A stretch of 64,000 bases of DNA from Candidatus Sumerlaeia bacterium (lineage in GTDB: Bacteria; Sumerlaeota; Sumerlaeia; SLMS01; JAHLLQ01), in NCBI GenBank assembly GCA_019634695.1, contig JAHCAW010000014.1, forward strand, positions 16,934-80,933, given 5' to 3'. The position numbers were made by a program, and so were the translations under genes. The notes beneath the pieces were generated by a model. That model was not told the origin of the DNA. It saw only the letters and a list, made by a program, of their open reading frames with translations, and made no database searches. Positions 51,930 through 61,481 of this stretch are shown here, in pieces (position 1 is the first letter of the stretch; the number at the start of each line of letters is the position of its first letter).

Positions 51930-51998
51930 GCGAGGGAGGGCGCCTCCCAGCAATCAGGCGACGCCCGTTCCATTTCGTGGTCCGTGCCGCGCTCCAAC

Positions 51999-53198
51999 TC
52001 AACTCGCGCTCTCGGCGAACTTCTTCAGCCGCGCCAGACCCGTCTCGATCACCTTCTCGCTCGTCGCGTAGCTCAGCCGCACGCACCGGTCTTCGCCGAA
52101 CGCCACGCCCGGCACCACCGACACCTGCGCCGTCTCCAGCGCCGCCGCGGCGAACTCCATCGAGCCGGTCACCTTCTGTCCCCCCAGCGTCCGCCCGTAC
52201 AGCGCCGAAACGTCCGGGAACGCGTAGAACGCGCCCAGCGGCTCGAACGCGCACGAGATGCCCGCGATCGCGTTCAGCCCATCGACGAGCAGGCGCCGCC
52301 GCGCGTCGAACTTCGCCGCGAACACGTCCACGAAACCCTGGTCGCTCGTCAGCGCCAACGCGCCCGCGCGCTGGCAGAATGTCGTCACGTTCGACGTCGC
52401 ATGGCTTTGCAGGTTCGCCATCGCCCTGACGATGTCCTTCGGGCCCGCAAGCCAGCCCAGCCGCCAGCCCGTCATCGCATAGGCCTTCGACCATCCGTTG
52501 ACGATGATCGTGCGGTCGGCAAGGTCCGGCGCCAGCACCGCGATGCTCGCGAACGTCGCCGGCTTGTAGACCAGCTTCATGTACAGGTCGTCGCTGATGA
52601 TCGCGACCTGCGGGTGCTTGCGCAGCACGGCGGCCAGCGCCAGCAACTCGTCGGCCGAATACACCGCGCCCGTCGGATTGCTCGGGCTGTTGAGCACCAA
52701 CGCCACCGTGCGCGGCCCGATCGCCGCCTCGAGCTGCGCCGGCGAAATCTTGAACGCCTGCTCCGGCCCGCACGTCACGATCTTCGGCACGCCCTCGGCC
52801 GCCTTGATCTGGTCCGGGTAACTCAGCCAGTACGGCGACGGCACGATCACCTCGTCGCCCGAGTCCACCAGCGCCTGGAACACGTTGTACAGCGAGTGCT
52901 TGCCGCCCACCGAGACAATGATCTGCGACGCCTCGTACTCCAGGCCGTAGTCGCGCTTGAGCGCCACGCGCACCGCCTCGATGATTTCCGGTCCGCCCGA
53001 GGCGCCCGTGTACTTCGTCCGCCCCGCCTTCAGGTCCTCGACCGCCGCCTGCTTGATGAACTCCGGCGTGTCGAAATCCGGCTCGCCCGCCTCGAACGAC
53101 ATGATGTCGAGCCCCTGCGCCCGCAGGGCCTTGGCCTTGGCCGTCAGGGCAAGAGTCAGCGACGGGGTCAGACTCGCACAGCGCTGCGAAACCTTCAT
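51999..53198 (-). CDS. class I/II pyridoxal-phosphate aminotransferase (aspartate aminotransferase type)
   Basis: 399 residues from ATG 53198, with GAGGG upstream. Family Ib aspartate aminotransferase-like: FEAGEPDFDTPEFIKQAAVE near the N terminus, LNSPSNPTGAVYSADELLAL, the acidic/Tyr pair in ISDDLYMKLVY, the PLP-binding Lys in VNGWSKAYAMTGWRLGWLAG and the substrate-carboxylate Arg in CVRLSYATS. It would swap amino groups between aspartate (or related acids) and 2-oxoglutarate in the cytoplasm. It stands alone between convergent and divergent neighbours. Exact substrate range is not set by the sequence. Confidence 0.92.
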   Translation of the reverse strand: MKVSQRCASLTPSLTLALTAKAKALRAQGLDIMSFEAGEPDFDTPEFIKQAAVEDLKAGRTKYTGASGGPEIIEAVRVALKRDYGLEYEASQIIVSVGGKHSLYNVFQALVDSGDEVIVPSPYWLSYPDQIKAAEGVPKIVTCGPEQAFKISPAQLEAAIGPRTVALVLNSPSNPTGAVYSADELLALAAVLRKHPQVAIISDDLYMKLVYKPATFASIAVLAPDLADRTIIVNGWSKAYAMTGWRLGWLAGPKDIVRAMANLQSHATSNVTTFCQRAGALALTSDQGFVDVFAAKFDARRRLLVDGLNAIAGISCAFEPLGAFYAFPDVSALYGRTLGGQKVTGSMEFAAAALETAQVSVVPGVAFGEDRCVRLSYATSEKVIETGLARLKKFAESAS

Positions 53199-53435
53199 CT
53201 CGGGACCCTCCCGGGTGGCATGGAACCTCCCGCGCCGGCAACCCGCCGCCGCAGGGTGCAGGACCCTGCCCAACCCTCGCCCCACGACGCAAGCCGGATG
53301 CGGGGGGCGGCCAATTCCAGCCCGATTCGGCGTTGACGGGGCGGGGGTTGTGGCCCGATACAGAGGGTGGTTGTTCCGGGCGGGGGAGCGGTCCCGCCCG
53401 CGGCCGGTCGCAGCCTGCATGCAGGAGTCGGAATC

Positions 53436-54665
53436 ATGGCAGAGTTCTTCTACGAGGCGCTGGACAAGGGCGGCCGGCAGGTGCGCGGGGTGATCGATGC
53501 GGCCAACGAGGACGTGATCATCGAGAAGTTGCGCGGGATGGGCTACTACCCGCTGAAGGTGGTGCAGCACAAGTCGAGCGCGAAGGACGTGGACATTTTC
53601 GCGCTGCCGGGCGTCCGCAACGTGATGCACCGGATCAAGACGAAGCACGTGATGACCTTCACGCGGCAGTTGGCGACGCTGATCGACGCGGGTCTTCCGA
53701 TCCTGCGGTCGCTGTTCATTTTGTCGGAGCAGGTGGAGTCGGTGGTCTTCAAGGAGAAGATCCACGCGATGGTGAAGGACATCGAGGGGGGCTCGTCGCT
53801 GTCCGAGGCGATGTCGAAGCACCCGAAGGTGTTCGACGGTCTGTACGTGAACATGGTGCGCGCGGGCGAGATCGGCGGTGTGCTCGAGGCGGTGCTGGAC
53901 CGCATCGCGTACTTCCTGGAGAAGCGCGAGGCGCTGAAGGGCAAGGTGAAGTCGGCGATGATGTACCCGGTCGTCGTCTCGGTGCTGGCGGCGCTGATCG
54001 TGGGCTTCATCCTGTGGAAGATCATGCCGCGCTTCGTGGTGATTTTCGAGCAGCTCGGCGCCGAACTGCCGGCGCTGACGCTGGCGCTGGTGAAGGCGTC
54101 GGAGATTCTGGTGCAGAAGACGTGGATCGTGGTGTTGATCATCGTGGTGATCTTCGTGGGCTTCAAGCAGATCAACAGCACGAAGAGCGGCAAGTACGCG
54201 ATCGACCGGATGTCGCTGAAGCTGCCGGTGCTGGGCGAGTTGCTGCGCAAGGTGGCGATCGCGCGGTTCGCCGGCACGCTGGCGACGCTGGTGACAGCCG
54301 GCGTGCCGATCCTGCAGGCGCTGGACATCGTGCGCGACACGTCGGGCAACGAAGTGATCGCGCGCGCCATGGACAAGGTGTACCAGTCGGTGAAGGACGG
54401 CGAGTCGATCCACGAGCCGCTGAGCGAGTGCCCGGTGTTCCCGCCGCTGGTGGTGCACATGGTGGCCGTCGGCGAGGAGACGGGCGCGATCGACCAGATG
54501 CTGGAGAAGGTGGCCGAGGCGTACGAGCGCGAGGTGGACGACACGGTGAACGCGCTGACGTCGATTCTCGAGCCGCTGCTGATCGTGTTCCTGGGCGCCA
54601 TCGTCGGCGTCATCGTCGTGGCGCTGTACCTGCCGCTGTTCAGCATCCCGAAGGTCGTGAAGTAA
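53436..54665 (+). CDS. type II secretion / type IV pilus inner-membrane platform protein (PilC/GspF)
   Basis: 409 residues, canonical, from ATG 53436 with AGGAG upstream. An N-terminal domain (FYEALDKGGRQVRGVIDAAN) is followed by two GspF cytoplasmic helical domains (FTRQLATLIDAGLPILRSLF; FAGTLATLVTAGVPILQALD) and three membrane helices (VVVSVLAALIVGFILWKI; VVLIIVVIFVGFK; LLIVFLGAIVGVIVVALYL). GEIGGVLEAVLDRIAYFL and GEETGAIDQMLEKVAEAY are the paired family motifs. It is the membrane platform that couples an assembly ATPase to pilin extrusion. No PilB, PilT or pilin gene is adjacent, so the gene is orphaned from its partners here. Confidence 0.93.
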   Translation: MAEFFYEALDKGGRQVRGVIDAANEDVIIEKLRGMGYYPLKVVQHKSSAKDVDIFALPGVRNVMHRIKTKHVMTFTRQLATLIDAGLPILRSLFILSEQVESVVFKEKIHAMVKDIEGGSSLSEAMSKHPKVFDGLYVNMVRAGEIGGVLEAVLDRIAYFLEKREALKGKVKSAMMYPVVVSVLAALIVGFILWKIMPRFVVIFEQLGAELPALTLALVKASEILVQKTWIVVLIIVVIFVGFKQINSTKSGKYAIDRMSLKLPVLGELLRKVAIARFAGTLATLVTAGVPILQALDIVRDTSGNEVIARAMDKVYQSVKDGESIHEPLSECPVFPPLVVHMVAVGEETGAIDQMLEKVAEAYEREVDDTVNALTSILEPLLIVFLGAIVGVIVVALYLPLFSIPKVVK

Positions 54666-54696
54666 GCGACCAAGGCCGAGCAGAGAGCATCGACCG

Positions 54697-54726
54697 GGCC
54701 CCGCGTGAAAGCGCGGGGCCTTTTCC
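54697..54726 (+). terminator. rho-independent terminator after pilC-like gene
   Basis: GGCCCCGCG (54697-54705) pairs with CGCGGGGCC (54712-54720) around a six-base loop, followed at once by TTTTCC. It lies about 30 bases after the stop of the platform-protein gene. Confidence 0.85.
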
Positions 54727-54971
54727 ATAGTGCCCTGGCCGCGTGGCCGGCGACCGCAACGAGAAGCAGAAGCGCAAGAAGGCGCGGTCGGCAGTTGGGA
54801 CTCGCCAAGGAGATGCCGAATTGCCGGCTCCCTGTGGGTGCGCCTCGCGCCTTCTTGCGGCGCGCAATCGTCTCCCCGCTTGCCCGTCGGCGGCGGGTCG
54901 GGTCCGATCGTTGCTCCCGGGAGGACCGGGTCCGGGCATGCCGGGCCCTGCCGGGAGGAACGCCGCCTCGC

Positions 54972-56588
54972 ATGTTCTCGATACTTCGCCCGATCCGCGT
55001 CTTCTTCGCGCTGCTGCCCTTCGTGCTCAGCTTCGTGCGCGACTGGCAGCGCTACATCCTGTGGGGCAGCCCGCGGGTGCTGACGGCGGAGGGCCACGCA
55101 CGCCGGGCCCGTCGGCTGACGCAGACGCTCGGGCGCCTCGGGCCGGCCTTCATCAAGGGCGCGCAGGTGCTCGCCACGCGCGAGGACATCATCCCGAAGT
55201 CCTACACGCGCGAGCTGAAGACGCTGCAGGACCGGGTGCCGCCGTTCCCCGTCGAGCAGGTGCTGGCGATCATTGCGCAGGAGTGCGGCCGGCCGGCCGG
55301 CGAGGTCTTCGATTCGTTCGACCGCGAACCGCTCGCCGCCGCCAGCCTTGGCCAGGTGCACCGCGCGGTCTACAAGGGCCGCCCGGTCGCGGTCAAGATC
55401 CTGCGCCCCCGCGTCGTCGAGACCGTCGAGACCGACCTGCGCGTCGTCTCCTTCCTCACGCGCCTGGTCCACATGTTCATCGACAGCTATCTGGTGCGGA
55501 ACTTCTGGGAGATCCACAAGGAGTTCCGGCGGATGATCCGCCAGGAGATGGACTTCCGCAACGAGGAGGCGAACGCGGATCGCTTCCGGCGCAACCTTGC
55601 CGGCGACGCGCGCTTCCTGATCCCGGAGTGCGCCCGCGAGCTGACCTCGCGTCGCATGGTCGTCTTCGACTTCGTCGAAGGCGTGCGCGTCGACGACGCC
55701 GAAGGGATGCGTCGCTGCGGCCTCTCGACGGACGACCTGATCGCCCGCCTGATCGAAGCCTACGTCCGCATGACGATCATCGACGGCTTCGTCCACGCGG
55801 ACCCGCATCCGGGCAACCTGCTGGTCACGCCGGACGGACGCGTCGCCGTCCTCGACTATGGCATGGCGCTGGAGTTCCCCGACGCCGTGCGGCTGGAGCT
55901 CCTGCGCGCCTGCTTCGCCGTCGTGCGCAAGAACCTCGACACGCTGGTGGACTGCTTCTATCGGCTCGACATGGTGGAGCCGGACATCAACCGGGCGCTC
56001 GTGCGCGACGCGGCCGAGACGCTCCTGCGCATCCAGTTGCGTGCGGACTTCACGCCCCGAATGATTCAGGACATCGCCGACGACATTCTGGCGACGTTCC
56101 ACCGGTTCCCGCTGCGCATGCCCCAGCAACTCGTCTTCCTGTTCCGGGCGTCGGCGCTGGTCGAGGGGCTCGGCATGCAGTGGGACCCGCACTTCAGTGG
56201 CGTGCGCGAGGCGACGCCGGTCATCAAGCGACTGATTCGGCAGGTGGCGCTGGCGCCGGAGCGCAAATGGGCGGAGTCGGTGCTGGAGGAGGGCCGGGCG
56301 GCCTGGGCGACGTTCCGGCACCTGCGCATGATCGTGGAGCGCTTCGAGCGCGAGGAGCAGCGGGTGCGGCTGCACCCGGCCGACGTCGAGCGGATCGAGG
56401 GCGTCCTGGGCGCGATGACGCGTCGGCTGCTGGTGGGGCTGGGCGCGCTGGGCACGGGGCTCGTGGGCCTTGGGGCCGGGCTGCTGCGGGGGCAGTGGCT
56501 GGAGGCGATGGTGCTGGTGGTGCCCGCCGCCGCGGCTTTGGTGCTGGCCGTGGTGCTGCCGCTGAAGCGGCACCGGCGGCTGCGCTGA
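54972..56588 (+). CDS. AarF/UbiB/ABC1-family atypical kinase
   Basis: 538 residues from ATG 54972. UbiB signatures: the KxGQ-type helix (GPAFIKGAQ, residues 58-65; here KGAQ), the Ala-rich nucleotide loop AAASLGQVHRA (122-132), Lys142 in VAVKILRP, the ExD motif in QEMDFRNEEAN, the catalytic-loop HADPHPGNLL (from residue 275) and LDYGM (294-298). The C terminus has two hydrophobic helices (LLVGLGALGTGLVGLGAGLL; AMVLVVPAAAALVLAVVLPL) that anchor it in the membrane. UbiB proteins support isoprenoid quinone synthesis as ATPases. No quinone genes are near. Confidence 0.9.
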   Translation: MFSILRPIRVFFALLPFVLSFVRDWQRYILWGSPRVLTAEGHARRARRLTQTLGRLGPAFIKGAQVLATREDIIPKSYTRELKTLQDRVPPFPVEQVLAIIAQECGRPAGEVFDSFDREPLAAASLGQVHRAVYKGRPVAVKILRPRVVETVETDLRVVSFLTRLVHMFIDSYLVRNFWEIHKEFRRMIRQEMDFRNEEANADRFRRNLAGDARFLIPECARELTSRRMVVFDFVEGVRVDDAEGMRRCGLSTDDLIARLIEAYVRMTIIDGFVHADPHPGNLLVTPDGRVAVLDYGMALEFPDAVRLELLRACFAVVRKNLDTLVDCFYRLDMVEPDINRALVRDAAETLLRIQLRADFTPRMIQDIADDILATFHRFPLRMPQQLVFLFRASALVEGLGMQWDPHFSGVREATPVIKRLIRQVALAPERKWAESVLEEGRAAWATFRHLRMIVERFEREEQRVRLHPADVERIEGVLGAMTRRLLVGLGALGTGLVGLGAGLLRGQWLEAMVLVVPAAAALVLAVVLPLKRHRRLR

Positions 56589-56652
56589 GTTGATGGCTGC
56601 CTAACCCCAAACCGGTCAATATCCTGCGCCAGCACGGGGCGGGTCAAACAAA

Positions 56653-56671
56653 GTTTCTCTCAGAGGGAAAC
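56653..56671. promoter_or_regulatory. imperfect palindrome upstream of gltB, candidate operator
   Basis: GTTTCTCTCAGAGGGAAAC reads nearly the same on both strands (GTTTC/GAAAC outer arms around a CTCAGAG-like core). It lies in an AT-richer patch about 165 bases before the gltB start, where a promoter would be expected. A regulator binding here is only a suggestion. Confidence 0.3.
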
Positions 56672-56833
56672 AAGGCGGCTTTATCTTTTTATCGTCCCCC
56701 CGGGCCGCGAACGGGAAAAGCCTTTCGTGGCGAAACGGGCGTGCCTACCATCGTTCGACCATGGCCACGGGGTGTCTTCCGGCTCCCCGCGGCCCCCCGG
56801 CAAAGCCGCAATCCGGACCACCGAAGAGGACCC

Positions 56834-59800
56834 ATGAACCGAGTCCCGATGAATCATCGACACCTGACGAACCGCCGCGAGCCCGAAGGGCTGTACGATC
56901 CGCGGTTCGAGCGCGACGCCTGCGGCGTCGGCTTCGTCTGCCACATCAAGGGCGAAGCCAGTCACGCGATCATTCGCCAGGGGCTCGAGTTGCTCGAGAA
57001 CCTCGACCATCGCGGCGCGTGCGGCTGCGATCCGCTGACGGGCGACGGGGCCGGCATGCTGCTGTCGATGCCGGACAAGCTGCTGCGCCGATCCTTCCGC
57101 GAGACCTACGGCACCGAGTTGCCGCCGCGCGGCGAGTACGCCGTCGCCCAGGTCTTCTTCCCGCGCAATCACAAGGCACGCGCCCAGCACGAGTTGCTGC
57201 TCGAGAAGATCCTGACCGACTACGACATGACGCTGCTGGGCTGGCGCGACGTGCCGGTGCGCAGCGAGGTCCTGGGAGAAGTCTCGCGCGCCTGCGAGCC
57301 GGTGATCCGCCAGGCATTCATCGGCATGCGGCCGAACTTCTACAACCCGCGCGACTTCGAGCGCCGCCTCTACCTGCTGCGCCAGCGCGTCGAAAATCTC
57401 AGCGAGTACCTCGAGCTTCCCGGCTGGGAGGATTTCTACATCTGCTGCTGCTCGACGAACCGCATGGTCTACAAGGGCATGCTCACGACGGCGCAGCTTG
57501 GCCAGTACTTCCCGGACCTGTCGGACCCCGACATGCAGAGCCACCTGGCGCTCGTGCACTCGCGCTTCTCGACGAACACCTTTCCGTCCTGGCTGCTCGC
57601 ACACCCGTACCGCTATCTCGCCCACAACGGCGAAATCAACGCGCTGCGCGGCAACCGCAACTGGATGCGCGCCCGCCGCGGGTCGCTCCGCTCGCCGGTC
57701 TTCGGCGCCGAACTCGACAAGCTCTTCCCCCTCTTCTCCGAATCGGTCAGCGACTCGGCCACCCTCGACAGCGCCCTCCAGTTCCTTGTCGTCAACGGCC
57801 GCTCGCTGCCCCACGCCATCCTGATGCTCATCCCCGAGGCATGGGACAAGCACCAGACGATGGACCCGGACCTGAAGGCCTTCTACGAGTACCACGCCTG
57901 CCTGATGGAGCCCTGGGACGGGCCCGCCGCCATCGCCTTTACCAACGGCCAGATGATCGGCGCCGTGCTGGACCGCAACGGCCTGCGCCCCGCGCGCTAC
58001 ATCGTCACGCACGACGACCTCGTCGTCATGGCCAGCGAAGTCGGCGTGCTCGACATCCCCAACCATCGCATCAAGAAGAAGTGGCGCTTGCAGCCCGGCA
58101 AGATCTTCCTGGTCGACACGTTGGCTGGCCGCATCGTCCACGACGAGGAGATCAAGAACGAGATGATCGACAAGCGCCCATGGCGGCGCTGGATCGATCA
58201 CAACATGATCCACATCGACAAGCTGCCCGACGCGCGCTCGATCCAGCACCGCCACGACGACGAGGCCCTGCTCGCGCTCCAGCACGTCTTCGGCTACACG
58301 AGCGAGGAGCTGCGCATCTTCCTGCAGCCGATGAGCGCGACCGGCGAGGACCCCATCGGCTCCATGGGCACCGACACGCCGCTGGCGTGCCTGAGCGACC
58401 GCCCGCGCTCGCTGTTCGATTACTTCAAGCAGCTCTTCGCCCAGGTCACCAACCCGCCGCTCGACGCGATCCGCGAGGAGCTGGTCACGTCGCTCGTGAC
58501 GTACATGGGCCGGCAGGGCAACCTGTTCGACGAGTCGCCCGAGGTGGCGCGCCTGATCCGCATCGATTCGCCGATCCTGACGGAGGAGCAGCTCGAGAAG
58601 GTGCGCAACGTGCGCAAGGCGGGCTTCCAGTGCGGCACGGTGGAGATGCTTTACGATGCGACGCGCGGGGAGATCGGCCTGCGCGAGGCGCTCGACCGCG
58701 TGCGCGACGAGGCCGCCCGTGCCGTGCGCGAGGGCGTCAGCCTGCTGGTGCTGTCGGATCGCGGCGTGACGGACAAGCGCGCGCCGATCCCGGCGTTGCT
58801 GGCCACCGCCGCCGTGCACCACCACCTCGTCCGGGAGGGCACGCGCACGCAGACCGCCCTGATCGTCGAGACCGGCGAGGTGCGCGACGTGCATGCATGC
58901 TGCCTGCTCGTGGGCTACGGCGCCGAGGCGATCAACCCGTACCTGGCCTTTGAGACGATCGAGAAGCTCGAACGCGACGGCTTCCTCCCCGAGGGGCTCG
59001 ACGCCGAGCACGCCATCGCGAACTTCGTCAAGGCGCTCAACAAGGGCATGCTCAAGGTGGCGTCGAAGATGGGCATTTCGACGATCCAGAGCTACCGTGG
59101 CGCGCAGATCTTCGAGGCGATCGGGCTCAACCGGGAGCTGGTGGCCGAGTACTTCACCGGCACCGCCTCGCGCATCGACGGCATCGGACTCGACGTCATC
59201 GAGAAGGAAGCGGCGATGCGCCATCGCCGGGGCTATCCGCGCACCGTCGATCGCGCCCGCGTGCTCGACAGTGGCGGCCACTACATGTGGCGCGCCGACG
59301 GCGAATTCCACATGTGGAACCCCACGACGGTCGCCAAGCTCCAGCACGCCGTGCGCGGCGAAAGCTACACCACCTACAAGCAGTTCGCCGACGCGGTGAA
59401 CAACGAGAGCCGCCAGCGCTGCACGCTGCGCGGGCTGTTGGGCTTCGTGCCGCGCGAATCGGTGCCGATCGACGAGGTCGAGCCCGCCACCGAGATCGTC
59501 AAACGCTTCGTCACCGGCGCCATGTCGCTGGGCTCGATCAGCACCGAGGTGCACGAGACCATCGCCAAGGCGATGAACCGCCTGGGCGGCAAGAGCAACA
59601 CCGGCGAGGGCGGCGAGGACCCGGGCCGCTATGTCGACGACCGCCGCAGCGCGATCAAGCAGATCGCCTCGGGGCGCTTCGGCGTCACGGCCGAGTACCT
59701 GGCCAACGCCGACGAGCTGCAGATCAAGATGGCGCAGGGCGCCAAGCCCGGCGAGGGCGGCCAGTTGCCCGGCCACAAGGTCAGCGACTACATCGCCAAG

Positions 59801-61426
59801 GTGCGCCACTCGACCCCCGGCGTCGGCCTCATCTCGCCGCCGCCGCACCACGACATCTACTCGATCGAGGATCTGGCCCAGCTCATCCACGACCTGAAGA
59901 ACTCGAACCCGCGCGCGCGCGTGTCGGTCAAGCTCGTCTCGGAGGTCGGCGTCGGCACCGTTGCAGCCGGCGTCGCCAAGGCGAAGGCGGACCACATTCT
60001 CATCAGCGGCGACGGCGGCGGCACCGGTGCCTCGCCGCAGACTTCCATCAAGCACGCCGGCATCCCGTGGGAGATGGGCCTTGCCGAGACGCAGCAGACG
60101 CTCGTCATGAACGGCCTGCGCGGCCGCGTGGTCCTGCAAACCGACGGCCAACTCAAGACCGGCCGCGACGTCGTCGTCGCCGCCCTGCTCGGCGCCGAGG
60201 AGTTCGGCTTCTCCACCGCGCCGCTGATCGCGACGGGCTGCATCCTCATGCGCGTCTGCCACAAGAACACCTGCCCGGTCGGCATCGCCACGCAGGACCC
60301 GGAACTGCGCAAGAAGTTCCAGGGCACGCCGGACCACATCGTCGCCTACTTCATGTACGTGGCGGAAGAGGTGCGCGAGATTATGGCGCAGCTCGGCGTG
60401 CGCAAGCTGACCGACCTGATCGGTCACGTCGAGTGGCTGGCCTACAATCCGCCGGCCGACCACTGGAAGGCCCGCAGCCTCGACATGTCGATGCTGCTGC
60501 ACAAGCCAAGCGTGCCGGCCGACGCGCCGCTCTACTGCGTCGAGACGCAGGACCACGGGCTCGACCGGGCGCTGGACAACACGCTCATTGGCCTGTCGCA
60601 GCGGGCGCTCGACCATCGCGAGCGCGTGCGCGCCGAGTTGCCGATCCGCAACATCAACCGCACGGTCGGCACGATGCTGTCCTACAACGTTGCGCGGCGC
60701 TTCGGACACGAGGGCCTGCCGAACGACACGATCCGCATCACGTTCCGCGGCAGCGCGGGCCAGAGCTTCGGCGCCTTCCTGGCGCGCGGCATCTCGTTCG
60801 AGCTCGTCGGCGACGCCAACGACTACCTCGGCAAGGGCCTGAGCGGCGGCCGCATCGTTCTGCGTCCGCCCGACGACTGCTCCTACGTGCCCGAGGAGAA
60901 CATCATCGCGGGCAACGTGATTGGCTACGGCGCCACCTGCGGCGAGATCTACGTCCGCGGCGTGGTGGGGGAGCGCTTCTGCGTGCGCAACTCCGGCGCC
61001 AGCGCCGTTGTCGAGGGCGTCGGCGATCACGGCTGCGAATACATGACCGGCGGCCGCGTGGTCGTCATCGGCCAGACCGGCCGCAACTTTGCCGCCGGCA
61101 TGAGCGGGGGCGTCGCCTATGTCTTCGACGCCGACCGCACGTTTGCCAAGCGCTGCAACACCGGCATGGTGGACCTCGAGGAGCTGACCGCCGAGGACGA
61201 GGACCTCGTGCGCTCGATGCTCGAGAGCCATCGCACCTTCACGCGCAGCACCGTCGCCGCGCGCCTGCTCGAGCACTGGGACCAGTCGCGCGAGCTCTTC
61301 GTCAAGGTCATGCCGCGCGACTACCGGCGCGTGCTCGAGCAACGCAAGGCGCTGGAGGAAAGCGCGGCCCTCGTCGAAAAGGGCGGCAAGCCCGAACCAG
61401 CCGCTGCCCGCAAAGGCAAAGGCTGA
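56834..61426 (+). CDS. gltB: glutamate synthase large subunit
   Basis: 1530 residues from ATG 56834, with GAGGA upstream. A propeptide of 29 residues precedes the N-terminal nucleophile Cys30 (ERDACGVGF), so processing is expected. Domains: class II glutaminase (about 30-420; RFSTNTFPSWLLAHPYRYLA), central domain, FMN-binding synthase domain (KSNTGEGGEDPGRY; AQGAKPGEGGQLPG; ISGDGGGTGASPQTSIKHAG) with the 3Fe-4S cluster motif CHKNTCPVGIA, and the C-terminal GXGXG beta-helix (NVIGYGATCGEIYVRGVVGE). It makes glutamate from 2-oxoglutarate and glutamine. The small-subunit gene follows 55 bases on. Confidence 0.97.
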   Translation: MNRVPMNHRHLTNRREPEGLYDPRFERDACGVGFVCHIKGEASHAIIRQGLELLENLDHRGACGCDPLTGDGAGMLLSMPDKLLRRSFRETYGTELPPRGEYAVAQVFFPRNHKARAQHELLLEKILTDYDMTLLGWRDVPVRSEVLGEVSRACEPVIRQAFIGMRPNFYNPRDFERRLYLLRQRVENLSEYLELPGWEDFYICCCSTNRMVYKGMLTTAQLGQYFPDLSDPDMQSHLALVHSRFSTNTFPSWLLAHPYRYLAHNGEINALRGNRNWMRARRGSLRSPVFGAELDKLFPLFSESVSDSATLDSALQFLVVNGRSLPHAILMLIPEAWDKHQTMDPDLKAFYEYHACLMEPWDGPAAIAFTNGQMIGAVLDRNGLRPARYIVTHDDLVVMASEVGVLDIPNHRIKKKWRLQPGKIFLVDTLAGRIVHDEEIKNEMIDKRPWRRWIDHNMIHIDKLPDARSIQHRHDDEALLALQHVFGYTSEELRIFLQPMSATGEDPIGSMGTDTPLACLSDRPRSLFDYFKQLFAQVTNPPLDAIREELVTSLVTYMGRQGNLFDESPEVARLIRIDSPILTEEQLEKVRNVRKAGFQCGTVEMLYDATRGEIGLREALDRVRDEAARAVREGVSLLVLSDRGVTDKRAPIPALLATAAVHHHLVREGTRTQTALIVETGEVRDVHACCLLVGYGAEAINPYLAFETIEKLERDGFLPEGLDAEHAIANFVKALNKGMLKVASKMGISTIQSYRGAQIFEAIGLNRELVAEYFTGTASRIDGIGLDVIEKEAAMRHRRGYPRTVDRARVLDSGGHYMWRADGEFHMWNPTTVAKLQHAVRGESYTTYKQFADAVNNESRQRCTLRGLLGFVPRESVPIDEVEPATEIVKRFVTGAMSLGSISTEVHETIAKAMNRLGGKSNTGEGGEDPGRYVDDRRSAIKQIASGRFGVTAEYLANADELQIKMAQGAKPGEGGQLPGHKVSDYIAKVRHSTPGVGLISPPPHHDIYSIEDLAQLIHDLKNSNPRARVSVKLVSEVGVGTVAAGVAKAKADHILISGDGGGTGASPQTSIKHAGIPWEMGLAETQQTLVMNGLRGRVVLQTDGQLKTGRDVVVAALLGAEEFGFSTAPLIATGCILMRVCHKNTCPVGIATQDPELRKKFQGTPDHIVAYFMYVAEEVREIMAQLGVRKLTDLIGHVEWLAYNPPADHWKARSLDMSMLLHKPSVPADAPLYCVETQDHGLDRALDNTLIGLSQRALDHRERVRAELPIRNINRTVGTMLSYNVARRFGHEGLPNDTIRITFRGSAGQSFGAFLARGISFELVGDANDYLGKGLSGGRIVLRPPDDCSYVPEENIIAGNVIGYGATCGEIYVRGVVGERFCVRNSGASAVVEGVGDHGCEYMTGGRVVVIGQTGRNFAAGMSGGVAYVFDADRTFAKRCNTGMVDLEELTAEDEDLVRSMLESHRTFTRSTVAARLLEHWDQSRELFVKVMPRDYRRVLEQRKALEESAALVEKGGKPEPAAARKGKG

Positions 61427-61481
61427 CCCGCCCCCCTCCCTCGAACCACAAACCACGAACCACGAACAACGGAACGCACAC

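Larger units (their letters stand above)
51566..51998. other. convergent intergenic region with terminator and ATGGAC array
   Basis: These 433 bases lie between convergent genes and hold no supported gene. They contain a minus-strand terminator-like hairpin (51679-51710) and a three-unit ATGGAC array with a 9-bp period (51906-51929) flanked by GCCCTCC and GGAGGGC words that could pair. The array belongs to the same family as the larger one near 62977. Confidence 0.5.

Noticed and set aside
51999..56573. Minus-strand frame of about 1500 codons spanning the aminotransferase, pilC and AarF genes
   Set aside because: Only its last 399 codons (from 53198) are the real aminotransferase; the rest is antisense to pilC and the UbiB kinase and has no family features.
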